NCBI GenBank assembly: GCA_964414585.1
Contig: CAYPXR010000002.1
Location: 5,516 to 69,515 of the forward strand
Direction of reading: 5' to 3'
Source: DATEMU01 sp964414585
Lineage (GTDB): Bacteria; Planctomycetota; Phycisphaerae; UBA1845; UTPLA1
DNA: 64,000 bases
The notes below the pieces were generated by a model, which saw nothing but the letters and a program-made list of their open reading frames with translations, searched no databases and was not told the DNA's origin. This document shows positions 56,148-64,000 of the stretch, piece after piece. The first letter of the stretch is position 1, and each line of letters opens with the position of its first letter. The translations under genes were made by a program, and so were the position numbers.

Positions 56148-57164
56148 TCAGCGACTCTGCGGCATCTGAATTGCGGGATCATGTGCACGATCGGCCGGAA
56201 TCGGCTCGGCCGGGACCTGCCGCTCTTCCCTGGGCCGGCTCTTCCACCGCCGGTGAATCCACAGGTACTGCTCCGGCGCGACGCGGATGAAATCTTCCAT
56301 CGCCCGCGAATACTCCTGCGTGATCCACATCAAAGCATCGTCGCGACCCTGCCACTCTTCAGGGCGAATGATCCGGTTCACGCACAATTCATATTGATAC
56401 CCGACGTCGATCCGCCGCGCACAGCCGACGACAATCGGCACTTCGTGCTCCATCGCCAGAAGCCCGATCGACTTGTAGGTCGAGGCCTTGCGGCCGAAGA
56501 AATCAACGAACAATCCCTTGCTGCCGGCGTTCTGATCGGCGATGAAACAAAGTGCCCCTCGCGAATCGATCACGTCGCCCGCCGACTGCGTCGCCCCCTT
56601 TTTGTAAAGCAGCCGCAAGCCGCTCTGCTCCCGACGGTCGAGCAGGAACCGATTGAGATACTCGTTATCCAATGGCCGCATGACCGCGACGATGTCAAAG
56701 CCCAGCGTCGCCAGGGTGTACCCAAGCAGCTCCCAATTTCCATAGTGCCCGGTCAACATGATGCAGCCGCGCCGGCCGAGCAGCACGCGGATCGCCTCAT
56801 CGAGCTTTCGCAGCCTGACGAATTGAGCCCACGTCCATTGGGTGATCATTCGCGGCGTCAGCAGGACTTCCACGCCGAGCATGGCCAGGTTCTGCATCGA
56901 CGCCAGCGCCATCGCCGACACTCGCTCGTCGCTCAATTCGGGAAAAGCCTGCCGAATGTGTCCTTCGGCCCGGTTGCGGTGTTCCCGAAATTTCAGCAAT
57001 ACCTTCGAGCGACCGGGAATGGCGTGTGGAAGGGTGAACCAGAGCCGGCCGAGCCAGCGCATGACGCGCAGGCTCGCCTCCAGCGGAAATACGGCGAGCA
57101 CCATGGCCACCAACCGCACCGCCAGATATTGCAGGTAATCCAGCCATTTTTTGCGAACTCTCAT
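56148..57164 (-). CDS. LpxL/HtrB-type lysophospholipid acyltransferase
   Basis: 338 residues from the ATG at 57164; a GTG at 57191 would add nine residues. An N-terminal TM segment lies at about 14-30. The catalytic H140xxxxE145 is in TGHYGNWE. VMRPLDNEYLNRFL, ADQNAG and the closing WIHRRWKSRP are typical of late lipid A acyltransferases and KDO2-lipid-IVA-like enzymes. Planctomycetes are Gram-negative with outer membranes, so lipid A or another glycolipid is a likely acceptor. The downstream methyltransferase and UbiA overlap or abut. A four-unit heptamer array lies 70 bp upstream. Confidence 0.9.
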   Translation of the reverse strand: MRVRKKWLDYLQYLAVRLVAMVLAVFPLEASLRVMRWLGRLWFTLPHAIPGRSKVLLKFREHRNRAEGHIRQAFPELSDERVSAMALASMQNLAMLGVEVLLTPRMITQWTWAQFVRLRKLDEAIRVLLGRRGCIMLTGHYGNWELLGYTLATLGFDIVAVMRPLDNEYLNRFLLDRREQSGLRLLYKKGATQSAGDVIDSRGALCFIADQNAGSKGLFVDFFGRKASTYKSIGLLAMEHEVPIVVGCARRIDVGYQYELCVNRIIRPEEWQGRDDALMWITQEYSRAMEDFIRVAPEQYLWIHRRWKSRPREERQVPAEPIPADRAHDPAIQMPQSR

Positions 57165-57231
57165 CAACCACGATTCTATATTGCGGCTCACAATCCCGCG
57201 ACATCCCCATCAATAATGCGTCTTCTCCTGG

Positions 57232-57259
57232 TATTCGCCATTCGCTATTCGCCATTCGC
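57232..57259. repeat. Four-unit heptamer array in the divergent acyltransferase/mreC region
   Basis: Four tandem units of YATTCGC, with the first base T, C, T, C. It lies 21 bp before the mreC start and 68 bp before the acyltransferase start. Confidence 0.9.
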
Positions 57260-57280
57260 AATTTTCCCTATGATGCCGCG

Positions 57281-58231
57281 ATGGCCTTCCAACGAATCCG
57301 CCTGACGCGCGGCGGCGTTTTTGCGATGCTTCTTTTGCTGTCCGCGGTGGCGATCTTTCTGCCGGCGGAATGGACCAACTCCGTCAAGCACGTCGCCCAA
57401 CTACTCGTCCCCGCACAGGACTTGCTCAATTCGGCTGCGCACAGGGCCCTCCAGCCGCTTCATCGAACCGAACCGTCGACGGACGACGATCCCGACGCCG
57501 ATGCCCTGCTTCGAGAACTCGTTTCCGAGAGGGCCTATGCCGCACAGCTTCAGGAAGAGAACGAGCGTCTCCGCGCCCTCCGCGATCATCAACTCCCCCC
57601 GGCCGTCCCTCTTCTTGATGCCAAGATCGTCGCCCGCGACGTCGCGCTTTGGCGCGATTCTCTTCTTGTGGCGCGAGGCTCGATTCGCGGCGTGAACCGC
57701 CGGGATTGGATCGCCTCGCGGCTCTTTCTCAATCGGGGCCGGGCCAGCAGCGTCGAGGAGGGTCAAGCCGTCCTCGCTCGACAGTGCCTTCTCGGTACCA
57801 TCGAGCAGGTCAGCCCCTACATGTCACGGGTCCAACTGCTAACGGACGTCGACAGCCCCCGCGTGGAGGTGCGAGTTGCCCGGGTCCGCAAGAACCGCGT
57901 CGAACTGATCGACTACGCGTGCAGCATCCACGGTGACGGCCGGGGGCAAATGGCCATCGAAAACGTCGAGTCGCAATTCGTTCAGCCCGACGAATCCGCC
58001 GAATCCGACGCGAAGGACCCGCGCATCCGGGTGGGCGATCTCGTCTTGACCGCTCCAGGGCAACTCGGACTGCCTGTGCCACTAACGATTGGAAAAATAA
58101 CGCAGGTGGTGGAGAACCCTCATAAGAGATTGGTTTATCACCTGACCGTCCGGCCTCTGATTGAAGTCGGCGATCTCCGCGACGTCTTCATCGTTCCGAT
58201 CGTCCCTCCCGAGCCGAACAACAACCCATGA
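57281..58231 (+). CDS. mreC: Rod shape-determining protein MreC
   Basis: 316 residues. One TM segment (about 13-30) is followed by a coiled coil (about 73-102, LLRELVSERAYAAQLQEENERLRAL) and a beta-rich periplasmic domain with GTIEQVSPYMSRVQLLTDVDSPRVEVRV and RVGDLVLTAPGQLGLPVPLTIG. MreC links cytoplasmic MreB to the wall synthesis machinery. No mreB, mreD or pbp2 lies nearby. The Leu/Pro-rich end (PIVPPEPNNNP) is short. The heptamer array occupies the 5' region, and I see no clear Shine-Dalgarno. Confidence 0.88.
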   Translation: MAFQRIRLTRGGVFAMLLLLSAVAIFLPAEWTNSVKHVAQLLVPAQDLLNSAAHRALQPLHRTEPSTDDDPDADALLRELVSERAYAAQLQEENERLRALRDHQLPPAVPLLDAKIVARDVALWRDSLLVARGSIRGVNRRDWIASRLFLNRGRASSVEEGQAVLARQCLLGTIEQVSPYMSRVQLLTDVDSPRVEVRVARVRKNRVELIDYACSIHGDGRGQMAIENVESQFVQPDESAESDAKDPRIRVGDLVLTAPGQLGLPVPLTIGKITQVVENPHKRLVYHLTVRPLIEVGDLRDVFIVPIVPPEPNNNP

Positions 58232-58274
58232 CGGCGCGATGCAAGCCTCGCCGTGGTCTTGTACAATCGTCTCC

Positions 58275-59087
58275 ATGTCCAAACGCTCTTCTCGCGACGA
58301 CGAATTCGCGCCCTTCGACGATACCCAGCCCTATCGCCGCAAGGGCTCGCTCATGGCCGAAGTGCTCCATGTGGACGACGACTTGATCGTCGTCAACAAA
58401 CCGCCAGTCGTTCCCCTCTCCGCGGCCTTTGAAGGAGAGCCCTCGGTCGAAGTCCAGCTTCGCCGAACGGGCCAACTTTCGCCGGATGGCGATGCCATGC
58501 CCCTGTACTATCTTGATCCGAATCTCAGCGGCCTCGCGGTACTGGTCCGCGGCGCTGCGGCGTTGGACGCCCTCCGCGAGCAGATCGCTTCCCACGACTT
58601 GACGCTCACATCGCTCGCGCTGGTTCGGGCACACCTCTCCGGGACGTCCGGTCAAATCGACGTGCCGCTTCGACCGCACCCGCGCGGAGAGGAACTGTTG
58701 CAAGCCCATGCGACCGGCGAGACGCCGGCCGTGACGGAATGGCGCGTCCGCGATACGTTTGTGGGATTTGCCCTGTTGGAGTGCATGCCCAGCTCGGCCC
58801 AACCGAATCAGATCCGGGCTCATTTGCCCGCGGCCGGAATGCCTCTCGTCGTCGATGCGCCGCTCGGCGGCGGACAATCGCTGATGCTTTCATCGTTCAA
58901 AGCCGGTTACCGGCCGAGTCGGCGACGACCTGAACATGCCCTGATCGACCGACCGACGCTCCACGTCTTCCGGCTCGTCTTTGAGCATCCGACGTCGCGC
59001 CAGCCACTCAGCTTCGAGGCCGACTTTCCGAAAGACTTTCGCGCTGCGTTGCACCAGCTCGATCGGTTTGGCCGTCTCCCGCGTTAG
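58275..59087 (+). CDS. RluA-family pseudouridine synthase-like protein, altered active-site motif
   Basis: 270 residues from the ATG at 58275, 43 bp after mreC. The RluA fold is indicated by VLHVDDDLIVVNKPPVVPL (about 30-48), the loop YYLDPNLSGLAVLV (78-91) and the C-terminal PNQIRAHLPAAGMPLVVD. In active RluA enzymes the loop is HRLDxxTSG. Here the catalytic Asp (D81) is kept, but His-Arg are Tyr-Tyr, so activity on rRNA or tRNA is uncertain. It may be a relaxed or repurposed family member. It could be co-transcribed with mreC. Confidence 0.8.
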   Translation: MSKRSSRDDEFAPFDDTQPYRRKGSLMAEVLHVDDDLIVVNKPPVVPLSAAFEGEPSVEVQLRRTGQLSPDGDAMPLYYLDPNLSGLAVLVRGAAALDALREQIASHDLTLTSLALVRAHLSGTSGQIDVPLRPHPRGEELLQAHATGETPAVTEWRVRDTFVGFALLECMPSSAQPNQIRAHLPAAGMPLVVDAPLGGGQSLMLSSFKAGYRPSRRRPEHALIDRPTLHVFRLVFEHPTSRQPLSFEADFPKDFRAALHQLDRFGRLPR

Positions 59088-59161
59088 GCGATTCTTGACG
59101 GTCTTTCGCCAGCGAATTACAAGTAGGAATGCTTCGCGTCGAACAAGGAGATGGTATTCAC

Positions 59162-59698
59162 ATGCCGATGAACAAATCAGACCTGCCGCCGCTCAAGACG
59201 GTATTTTCCGACGAGGCGCTGCTCGTTCGCGGGCGAAAGGCCGTCATTGACGGAGTTCGCGTCCGGCGGGCACGGGTGTTGCCGGACGAGCGCGGACGGC
59301 TCGGCGAAATCATGCGCGCCGACGATCCCTGGTTCGAGAAATTCGGTCAAGTCTACTTTACGACGACGTATCCCGGCGTGGTCAAGGCGTGGCATTATCA
59401 CAAATTGCAGATCGATCATTTCTATTGTCTGTGCGGCACGATCAAGCTGGCGCTGTACGACGCCCGCGACGATTCATCGACCCGGGGCGAGGTCAATGAA
59501 ATCTATGTGGGTGAGCACCTGCCGGCGTTGGTGCGTATCCCAACCGGCGTTTATCACGGTTGGATGAATGTCGGCGATGTGGAAACGATCGTGGTGAACA
59601 TGACGACCGAGTGCTACAACTACAAGCAACCCGACGAATTCCGCGCGCCCCCGCACGACAACGACATCCCCTACGATTGGACCAGAAAAGACGGCTGA
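59162..59698 (+). CDS. RmlC-like sugar 3,5-epimerase
   Basis: 178 residues from the ATG at 59162 (AAGGAG about 11 bp upstream); an ATG at 59168 is close. It is a cupin fold of the dTDP-4-dehydrorhamnose 3,5-epimerase type: RGRLGEIMR, the active-site-type KAWHYHKLQIDHFYCL and IPTGVYHGWMNVGD, closing with an IPYDWTRKDG tail. It prepares deoxysugars for polysaccharides. No rmlA, rmlB or rmlD lies nearby, so the exact substrate (rhamnose or another deoxysugar) is open. Confidence 0.85.
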   Translation: MPMNKSDLPPLKTVFSDEALLVRGRKAVIDGVRVRRARVLPDERGRLGEIMRADDPWFEKFGQVYFTTTYPGVVKAWHYHKLQIDHFYCLCGTIKLALYDARDDSSTRGEVNEIYVGEHLPALVRIPTGVYHGWMNVGDVETIVVNMTTECYNYKQPDEFRAPPHDNDIPYDWTRKDG

Positions 59699-59865
59699 CG
59701 CCGTCGCGCGATGATGCGGATCATTCCATATTGGATCCGATACTCATTTTTTCCAAAAATCGCGTGAAGCGACGTGCGGCGTCGCCTATACTCTTCCAAG
59801 CGCGGTATTATCAAAATCACCTTCGGCCGGTATTGGAGACCTTCGTTATCGCACGGGATACGAAA

Positions 59866-62800
59866 ATGAAGGATTCGCACCGAGAAATAAAACTCCAAGC
59901 GAATCGTCCCATCCTATCTCGATCATTTCGGCTCGCCCCTCTTGCGCGATCATCCGGCCTGTTGCCCGCGATCATCGTTCTCGTTACTGTCACCGCGGCT
60001 TCTGCGCAGTCGACCACCAGGACCTCAACATCCAAACCCGCCACGCCCCTCGAACTCCGCTACACCTCCGTCCCACGGGCCCAGGAAGAGATCCGGCATT
60101 CGGTCGAACAATTGGACGCCGAACTCGCCGCGCTGGCTCCCACTACCCAGCCCGCGACGAGTCAACCGACCACTCAGCCCGAGGCAGCCCCTGCCGCACA
60201 ACTGGACGGCTGGCGCATGGAACTTTGGAAGTCCCTTCAAGACTTCAGGAATCAGCTCCAGGAACTCGATAAACAAGTTCTCGCGCTGGCGCTTCTCTCC
60301 AAAGACAGCGAACTGGCAAAGCTGACGGAAGAAATTTCGAATTGGAAACGGAAAACCGCATCGCAGCATGGCGAGATGGCCCCCGGTTTCATTTCCGATC
60401 AGACCGTCGCAGACGCCCGCGCGCTGTATGACCAGAACAACCAGACCCTTGATGCCCTCTCGGCAACGCTTTCCCAGCAGGACGCGATGCTTCGTGAGGG
60501 TTTTTCCGCGCAACGTCTGAAGCTCGACGCCGAGTTGAAATCGGCACAGACTCGCCGGGAAGGGGTTGAAGCCACGGCGGAAGTCGACGCCAAGGCCGCC
60601 CAGAACGATGTGGATCGTGAAATCGTCGAGACTCGGCGGCGGGTCGCGTCCGCTCGTCTGGCGACTCTGGAGACGTCTCGCGTCGTGATCGAACTCAAGG
60701 AAAAACGAACGCAACAGGAGCTGGAGCAGAACAAGCTGCGCCGCGACGCGATGCGCCCGTACGTCGTCGCCCTCCGCGAGCGCATGAACGCCCTGATCGA
60801 AGCCAAGAGCGCCAGCAGCGCCGAACGCTTGCGCCGGCGGATCGACGATCCCGACTTGTCGCCGCTCACCAAGGCGTATTATCGTCTGGAACTTCAGCGC
60901 GACGAAAATATCGCTCGACTCCAAAAGGACTACGCCAACTCGGTCCGCGATCGATTTCCCAACTCCGCCCTGACGACGCTCGAGAGCACAACCCGGCGGG
61001 ACCGGCGATTCTGGAAGGAATTCAGCGAATCCTTGCCAAGACGATCGTCCGCCGAAGTCCTGACGGCTTATCGCGACGCGGGCACCGCGCTTGAGGAAGC
61101 GCAAATCGAATTGGACCGGCTGCTCGGACTTCTCGATCAAAGCTTCACGGAGGATCGCAAGATTGAAACGATGTCAGGGAAAGCGATGGACGAGTTTCAA
61201 TCGATCGAAACGACATTTCGTGATCTTGCCGCGAATCGTGGCGATGAGGAATCGATCAAACGAACACAACAAGCCGGCCAATTCCGCCTCGAACTTCGCA
61301 ATGCCTTCGACGAAATGGTGACGTTGGAACAAGGGGTGATCGACCGGCTGCGGTCCGGTGTCCAATTTGCCCAGGATAACGTCGCGCTCTGGCAAGAGGC
61401 CACAAGCCGGCTCTATTGGGCGCATTTGATCACGCGCGGACCCACCGTTCTCGACTCGGAGGCGCTAAAAGCCGCCCGGGACCAGTCCGTCGACCTGTAC
61501 CGGGGCCGCCTTGCGAAAGTGCTCAAGGAATCTTCGCAAGCCATTCAAAGGCGGTTTCGAGTCGTCACTCTGATCGACGGTGTCCTCCTCGCCCTGGCGG
61601 TGGTTGGCGCGATCTATGCCGGATATCGCCTGGTCAAAAAATGCATTCGAGTCCGCCGTGAAGGAATTGCCGAAGTCGTCGAAGCCAAAGGCGACGAAGA
61701 ACCGCAACCGCCGACCTTTGGAGCAAGATTTCGCTATCATGCGAGTCGAGTCGGGATCGCCGTCGTTCCCGTATTACTCATCGGTGCGTTGTTGGAAATC
61801 TTTGTTCGCGCCGTGGACGTATCGGGACCGCCGGCCGCGGCCGTCCGCGCGATCATCGCCCTGATTTGCGGCGGCGTGATCAGTTTTGGAATCCTCAACG
61901 GCGCTTTCAAAGCCCCGAAGGCACGCTATCGCCTGATCCCGTGCAGCAGCAAGGTCGCGCGCTACTACCGCCGATTTGGATATACGCTTGTCTTTCTGGC
62001 CGTGCTGCTCATGTGGCCGGCCATTGTATTGCGATTGCTTCAACTCGCGCCGGCGGTCGCAGAGCAATTGACCGCCTGGTTTGTTTTCGTGGCGACGGGA
62101 TTGGTCCTGGTGTTCCTGATTCGCCGCGAAACCGTCCTCAATGTCTTTCCGCGCACGGAGCGCGGCCGTCTCGCCGCCGTTGTGACGCTGCTTCGGGCCG
62201 TGCATCCCTTTGCGATGGTTCTCTTCCTGTCGTTGCTGGTCATGCAGCTCATCGGCTACAAGGCCCTGGCGATCTACATGACGGTCGGACTCGCTTCGAC
62301 CATCGCGTTCATCCTGGCGGCGATGCTTCTCTATCAACTCCACAAGGAATTCGTGCGTTGGTGCGTCGATCGCGTCCATCGAATGCAGGAGGCATATCAA
62401 ACGGCCCAAGAAAAGGAGACCGGCGAAGCCGCGAAGACGGCCGAGAGCGAGGGTTTGACGGCGCCCGGCGAGCAGACGCGAGATTTCCCTCCGCTGGCCC
62501 GGGCGATCGTCACCGCGGCTCGTTGGATCCTGGTCGCCGCCGTCCTCGTCGCCGCCTTGAGCATCTGGGGCATTCGACCCTACGAAATCAAGCAGATACT
62601 GGATCTCCAACTTTGGCACCACGGCGACCAGCCGGTCACCCTCTGGCGGATCGGCGGATCAATTCTGGCGTTGCTGCTGGCCGTTGTGGCCTCGCGAACC
62701 GTCCGCCAGACGTTAAGCACGCGGTTTTATCCGCACCACAAGTCGATCGACCGCGGCGCGCAGGCGGCCATCGACACGCTTTTGCATTATTTCATCATCG

Positions 62801-63468
62801 CCATCGCGATTTACATCGGGCTCCAGACGCTCCGGTTGGACTTCGGCGCGCTGGCGGTGCTTTTCGGCGGATTGGGCCTGGGAATCGGCCTGGGGTTCCA
62901 ACCGCTCATTGTCAACTTCGTCAGCGGGCTGTTCATGCTCTTCGAGCGTCACGTCAAGATCGGCGACGTCGTCATCGTCCACGATAAGCTCGGCGAAGTG
63001 ACCAGGGTCAGGATGCGCTCCACGACGATCCGGACGCCGGACGGCATCTACCTCATCATTCCCAACGGCGAGTTCATCAACGAGAAAGTCGAAAACTGGA
63101 CGCTCGAAGGCAAGCCCATTCGCGGGATGGTCGACATCGGCGTTTCGTACGACGCCGATCCCAAGCGCGTCAAAGAGCTGCTCTTGGAAATCGCTTTCGC
63201 CGAGCCGAAAGTCCTTATGGACCCGCCGCCCGACGTTTACTTCACTGACTTTGGCGACAACAGCCTCGACTTTTCACTGGCCTGCTGGTTCCGCAATCCG
63301 GGCGAACGCTGGTTCGGAATGTTGAGCCTCCGATATACAATCACCGAGAAATTCCGCGAAAACAAAATCGAAATCCCGTTCCCCCAACGCACGCTGAGCC
63401 TGATCGGCGACAAGCCGCTGCAAATCAATCTTTCAAGGGATCGAGTCCAGGCGCCGCCGACGGAATGA
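59866..63468 (+). CDS. Giant MscS-family mechanosensitive channel (MscK-like)
   Basis: 1,200 residues from the ATG at 59866 (GGGA upstream); the open frame starts far earlier without conservation. A signal peptide ends at A47. Then comes a long periplasmic coiled coil (about 60-555) and about ten or eleven TM segments (565-990). The MscS core is at about 968-1190: LAVLFGGLGLGIGLGFQPLIVNFVSG (pore helix), RHVKIGDVV and VENWTLEGKPIRGMVDIGVSYD. It is like E. coli MscK/MscM in size. It probably releases solutes on osmotic shock. An in-membrane link to the polysaccharide genes is not shown by sequence. Confidence 0.9.
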   Translation: MKDSHREIKLQANRPILSRSFRLAPLARSSGLLPAIIVLVTVTAASAQSTTRTSTSKPATPLELRYTSVPRAQEEIRHSVEQLDAELAALAPTTQPATSQPTTQPEAAPAAQLDGWRMELWKSLQDFRNQLQELDKQVLALALLSKDSELAKLTEEISNWKRKTASQHGEMAPGFISDQTVADARALYDQNNQTLDALSATLSQQDAMLREGFSAQRLKLDAELKSAQTRREGVEATAEVDAKAAQNDVDREIVETRRRVASARLATLETSRVVIELKEKRTQQELEQNKLRRDAMRPYVVALRERMNALIEAKSASSAERLRRRIDDPDLSPLTKAYYRLELQRDENIARLQKDYANSVRDRFPNSALTTLESTTRRDRRFWKEFSESLPRRSSAEVLTAYRDAGTALEEAQIELDRLLGLLDQSFTEDRKIETMSGKAMDEFQSIETTFRDLAANRGDEESIKRTQQAGQFRLELRNAFDEMVTLEQGVIDRLRSGVQFAQDNVALWQEATSRLYWAHLITRGPTVLDSEALKAARDQSVDLYRGRLAKVLKESSQAIQRRFRVVTLIDGVLLALAVVGAIYAGYRLVKKCIRVRREGIAEVVEAKGDEEPQPPTFGARFRYHASRVGIAVVPVLLIGALLEIFVRAVDVSGPPAAAVRAIIALICGGVISFGILNGAFKAPKARYRLIPCSSKVARYYRRFGYTLVFLAVLLMWPAIVLRLLQLAPAVAEQLTAWFVFVATGLVLVFLIRRETVLNVFPRTERGRLAAVVTLLRAVHPFAMVLFLSLLVMQLIGYKALAIYMTVGLASTIAFILAAMLLYQLHKEFVRWCVDRVHRMQEAYQTAQEKETGEAAKTAESEGLTAPGEQTRDFPPLARAIVTAARWILVAAVLVAALSIWGIRPYEIKQILDLQLWHHGDQPVTLWRIGGSILALLLAVVASRTVRQTLSTRFYPHHKSIDRGAQAAIDTLLHYFIIAIAIYIGLQTLRLDFGALAVLFGGLGLGIGLGFQPLIVNFVSGLFMLFERHVKIGDVVIVHDKLGEVTRVRMRSTTIRTPDGIYLIIPNGEFINEKVENWTLEGKPIRGMVDIGVSYDADPKRVKELLLEIAFAEPKVLMDPPPDVYFTDFGDNSLDFSLACWFRNPGERWFGMLSLRYTITEKFRENKIEIPFPQRTLSLIGDKPLQINLSRDRVQAPPTE

Positions 63469-63488
63469 TCGCGATTCTTGACTCACGC

Positions 63489-64000
63489 CTAGGGGCAAGC
63501 CGGATCTGAATCACTGATCCCGACGATCTTGTCCACGAACAGGCTGGTATCCACAAGATTGATCTGATGGTTCCCATCCATGTCCGCACAGGCACAATCC
63601 GGCGTCACCGTCGGGAAGGCCAGGAGACACTCGGTAAACTTTTGAATGTCCAGTCCGTTCGTCTGGCTATTTCCATCCAAATCGCCTTTGCACGTCGCAC
63701 AATTCGGAAACGGTTCGCAAATGTCGGGGATGCCGTTGCTATTGGCGTCTCCCCCGGCGGCAATTTCGCATTCGTCCGGCACGCCGTCGTCGTCGCAATC
63801 GCCCACGCCGTCCGGACCCGTGAGCGTCAGTCCGAACAATCCGACGTCACCGCCCCCGCCGCCGTTGTTGAAGCCCGCCACGCGAATCAGATACGTCGTA
63901 CCCGCAGTGACCGGAACATTGGTGACCTGCGACGGACCGCCGCCGCCGCAGAAATCGTCGTTGCACGCCCCCGCCACCTGGTTGGACGTGGTGCCCGGGC
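63489..64000 (-). CDS. Secreted dockerin-like protein, C-terminal part only
   Basis: The frame is open to the right edge, so the N-terminus is outside the window; about 170 residues are visible. It has VTNVPVTAGTTYLIRVAGFN (a beta-sandwich end), a calcium-type repeat DCDDDGVPDEC and DANSNGIPDIC, then two dockerin-like repeats: GDLDGNSQTNGLDIQKFTEC and DMDGNHQINLVDTSLFVD. The final ACP is followed by the stop. This tail is a hallmark of surface proteins of Phycisphaerae-type planctomycetes and could anchor or bind calcium. Confidence 0.85.
   Translation of the reverse strand, partial: PGTTSNQVAGACNDDFCGGGGPSQVTNVPVTAGTTYLIRVAGFNNGGGGGDVGLFGLTLTGPDGVGDCDDDGVPDECEIAAGGDANSNGIPDICEPFPNCATCKGDLDGNSQTNGLDIQKFTECLLAFPTVTPDCACADMDGNHQINLVDTSLFVDKIVGISDSDPACP

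Noticed and set aside
59560..59865. N-terminal extension of the MscS-like gene
   Set aside because: It overlaps the epimerase gene in another frame and precedes a good signal peptide at 59866.

Overview
The window looks like a chromosomal stretch of a GC-rich planctomycete, most likely of the Phycisphaerae. This is inferred from the sequence alone. The clues are a membrane protein ending in a CxxCGY...CPECG zinc ribbon (829-1551), a secreted protein at the right edge with D-rich calcium-type repeats and a dockerin-like tail (63489-64000), a combined GcvP, many tandem glycosyltransferases, and cell-shape genes (mraZ, mreC) standing alone outside any division cluster. There are two tRNA genes (Leu-GAG, Gly-GCC). 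I see no rRNA, CRISPR array or insertion sequence.

Left part (1-9.7 kb): a BtpA-type TIM barrel and a zinc-ribbon membrane protein, tRNA-Leu with a terminator, polyphosphate kinase 2, catalase-peroxidase katG, a secreted peptidase-MA-like protein, an orphan mraZ and a GT4 glycosyltransferase.

Next (9.7-18.8 kb) is the most unusual locus: two adjacent minus-strand genes. The first encodes a double-FHA coiled-coil protein. The second encodes a coiled-coil membrane protein of about 2,133 residues, built in part from exact 36-residue repeats and ending in a Wzz-like TM-coil-TM module. The two proteins share a coiled-coil starter segment, so they probably act together, perhaps as a phospho-responsive envelope scaffold.

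19.4-32.3 kb is housekeeping, nearly all minus strand: tig-clpP-clpP-lipoprotein, tRNA-Gly, the glycine cleavage set gcvT-gcvH-gcvP, a TlpA-like thioredoxin protein and RNase R. A LipM-like octanoyltransferase at 35.1 kb could lipoylate GcvH.

32.4-64 kb is a cell-envelope and polysaccharide region. It holds two GT1/GT4-type and five GT2-type glycosyltransferases, three polytopic GT-C-like or TPR membrane proteins, a DUF2304 protein, a DPPR-synthase-like UbiA in an operon with a methyltransferase and an LpxL-like acyltransferase, MreC, an RmlC-type epimerase and a giant MscS channel. Inside it lies an AT-richer gene (42908-44383) for a two-TM protein with a possible PLD-like domain. Repeat-rich non-coding DNA flanks it, and it looks acquired.

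A DNA-level theme runs through the right half. Four short tandem arrays of unrelated sequence (31398, 33860, 44640, 57232) each have exactly four 7- or 8-bp units, and in each one a single position alternates by transition (T/C/T/C or A/G/A/G). One array lies in frame inside RNase R. Another supplies the C-terminus and stop codon of a glycosyltransferase.
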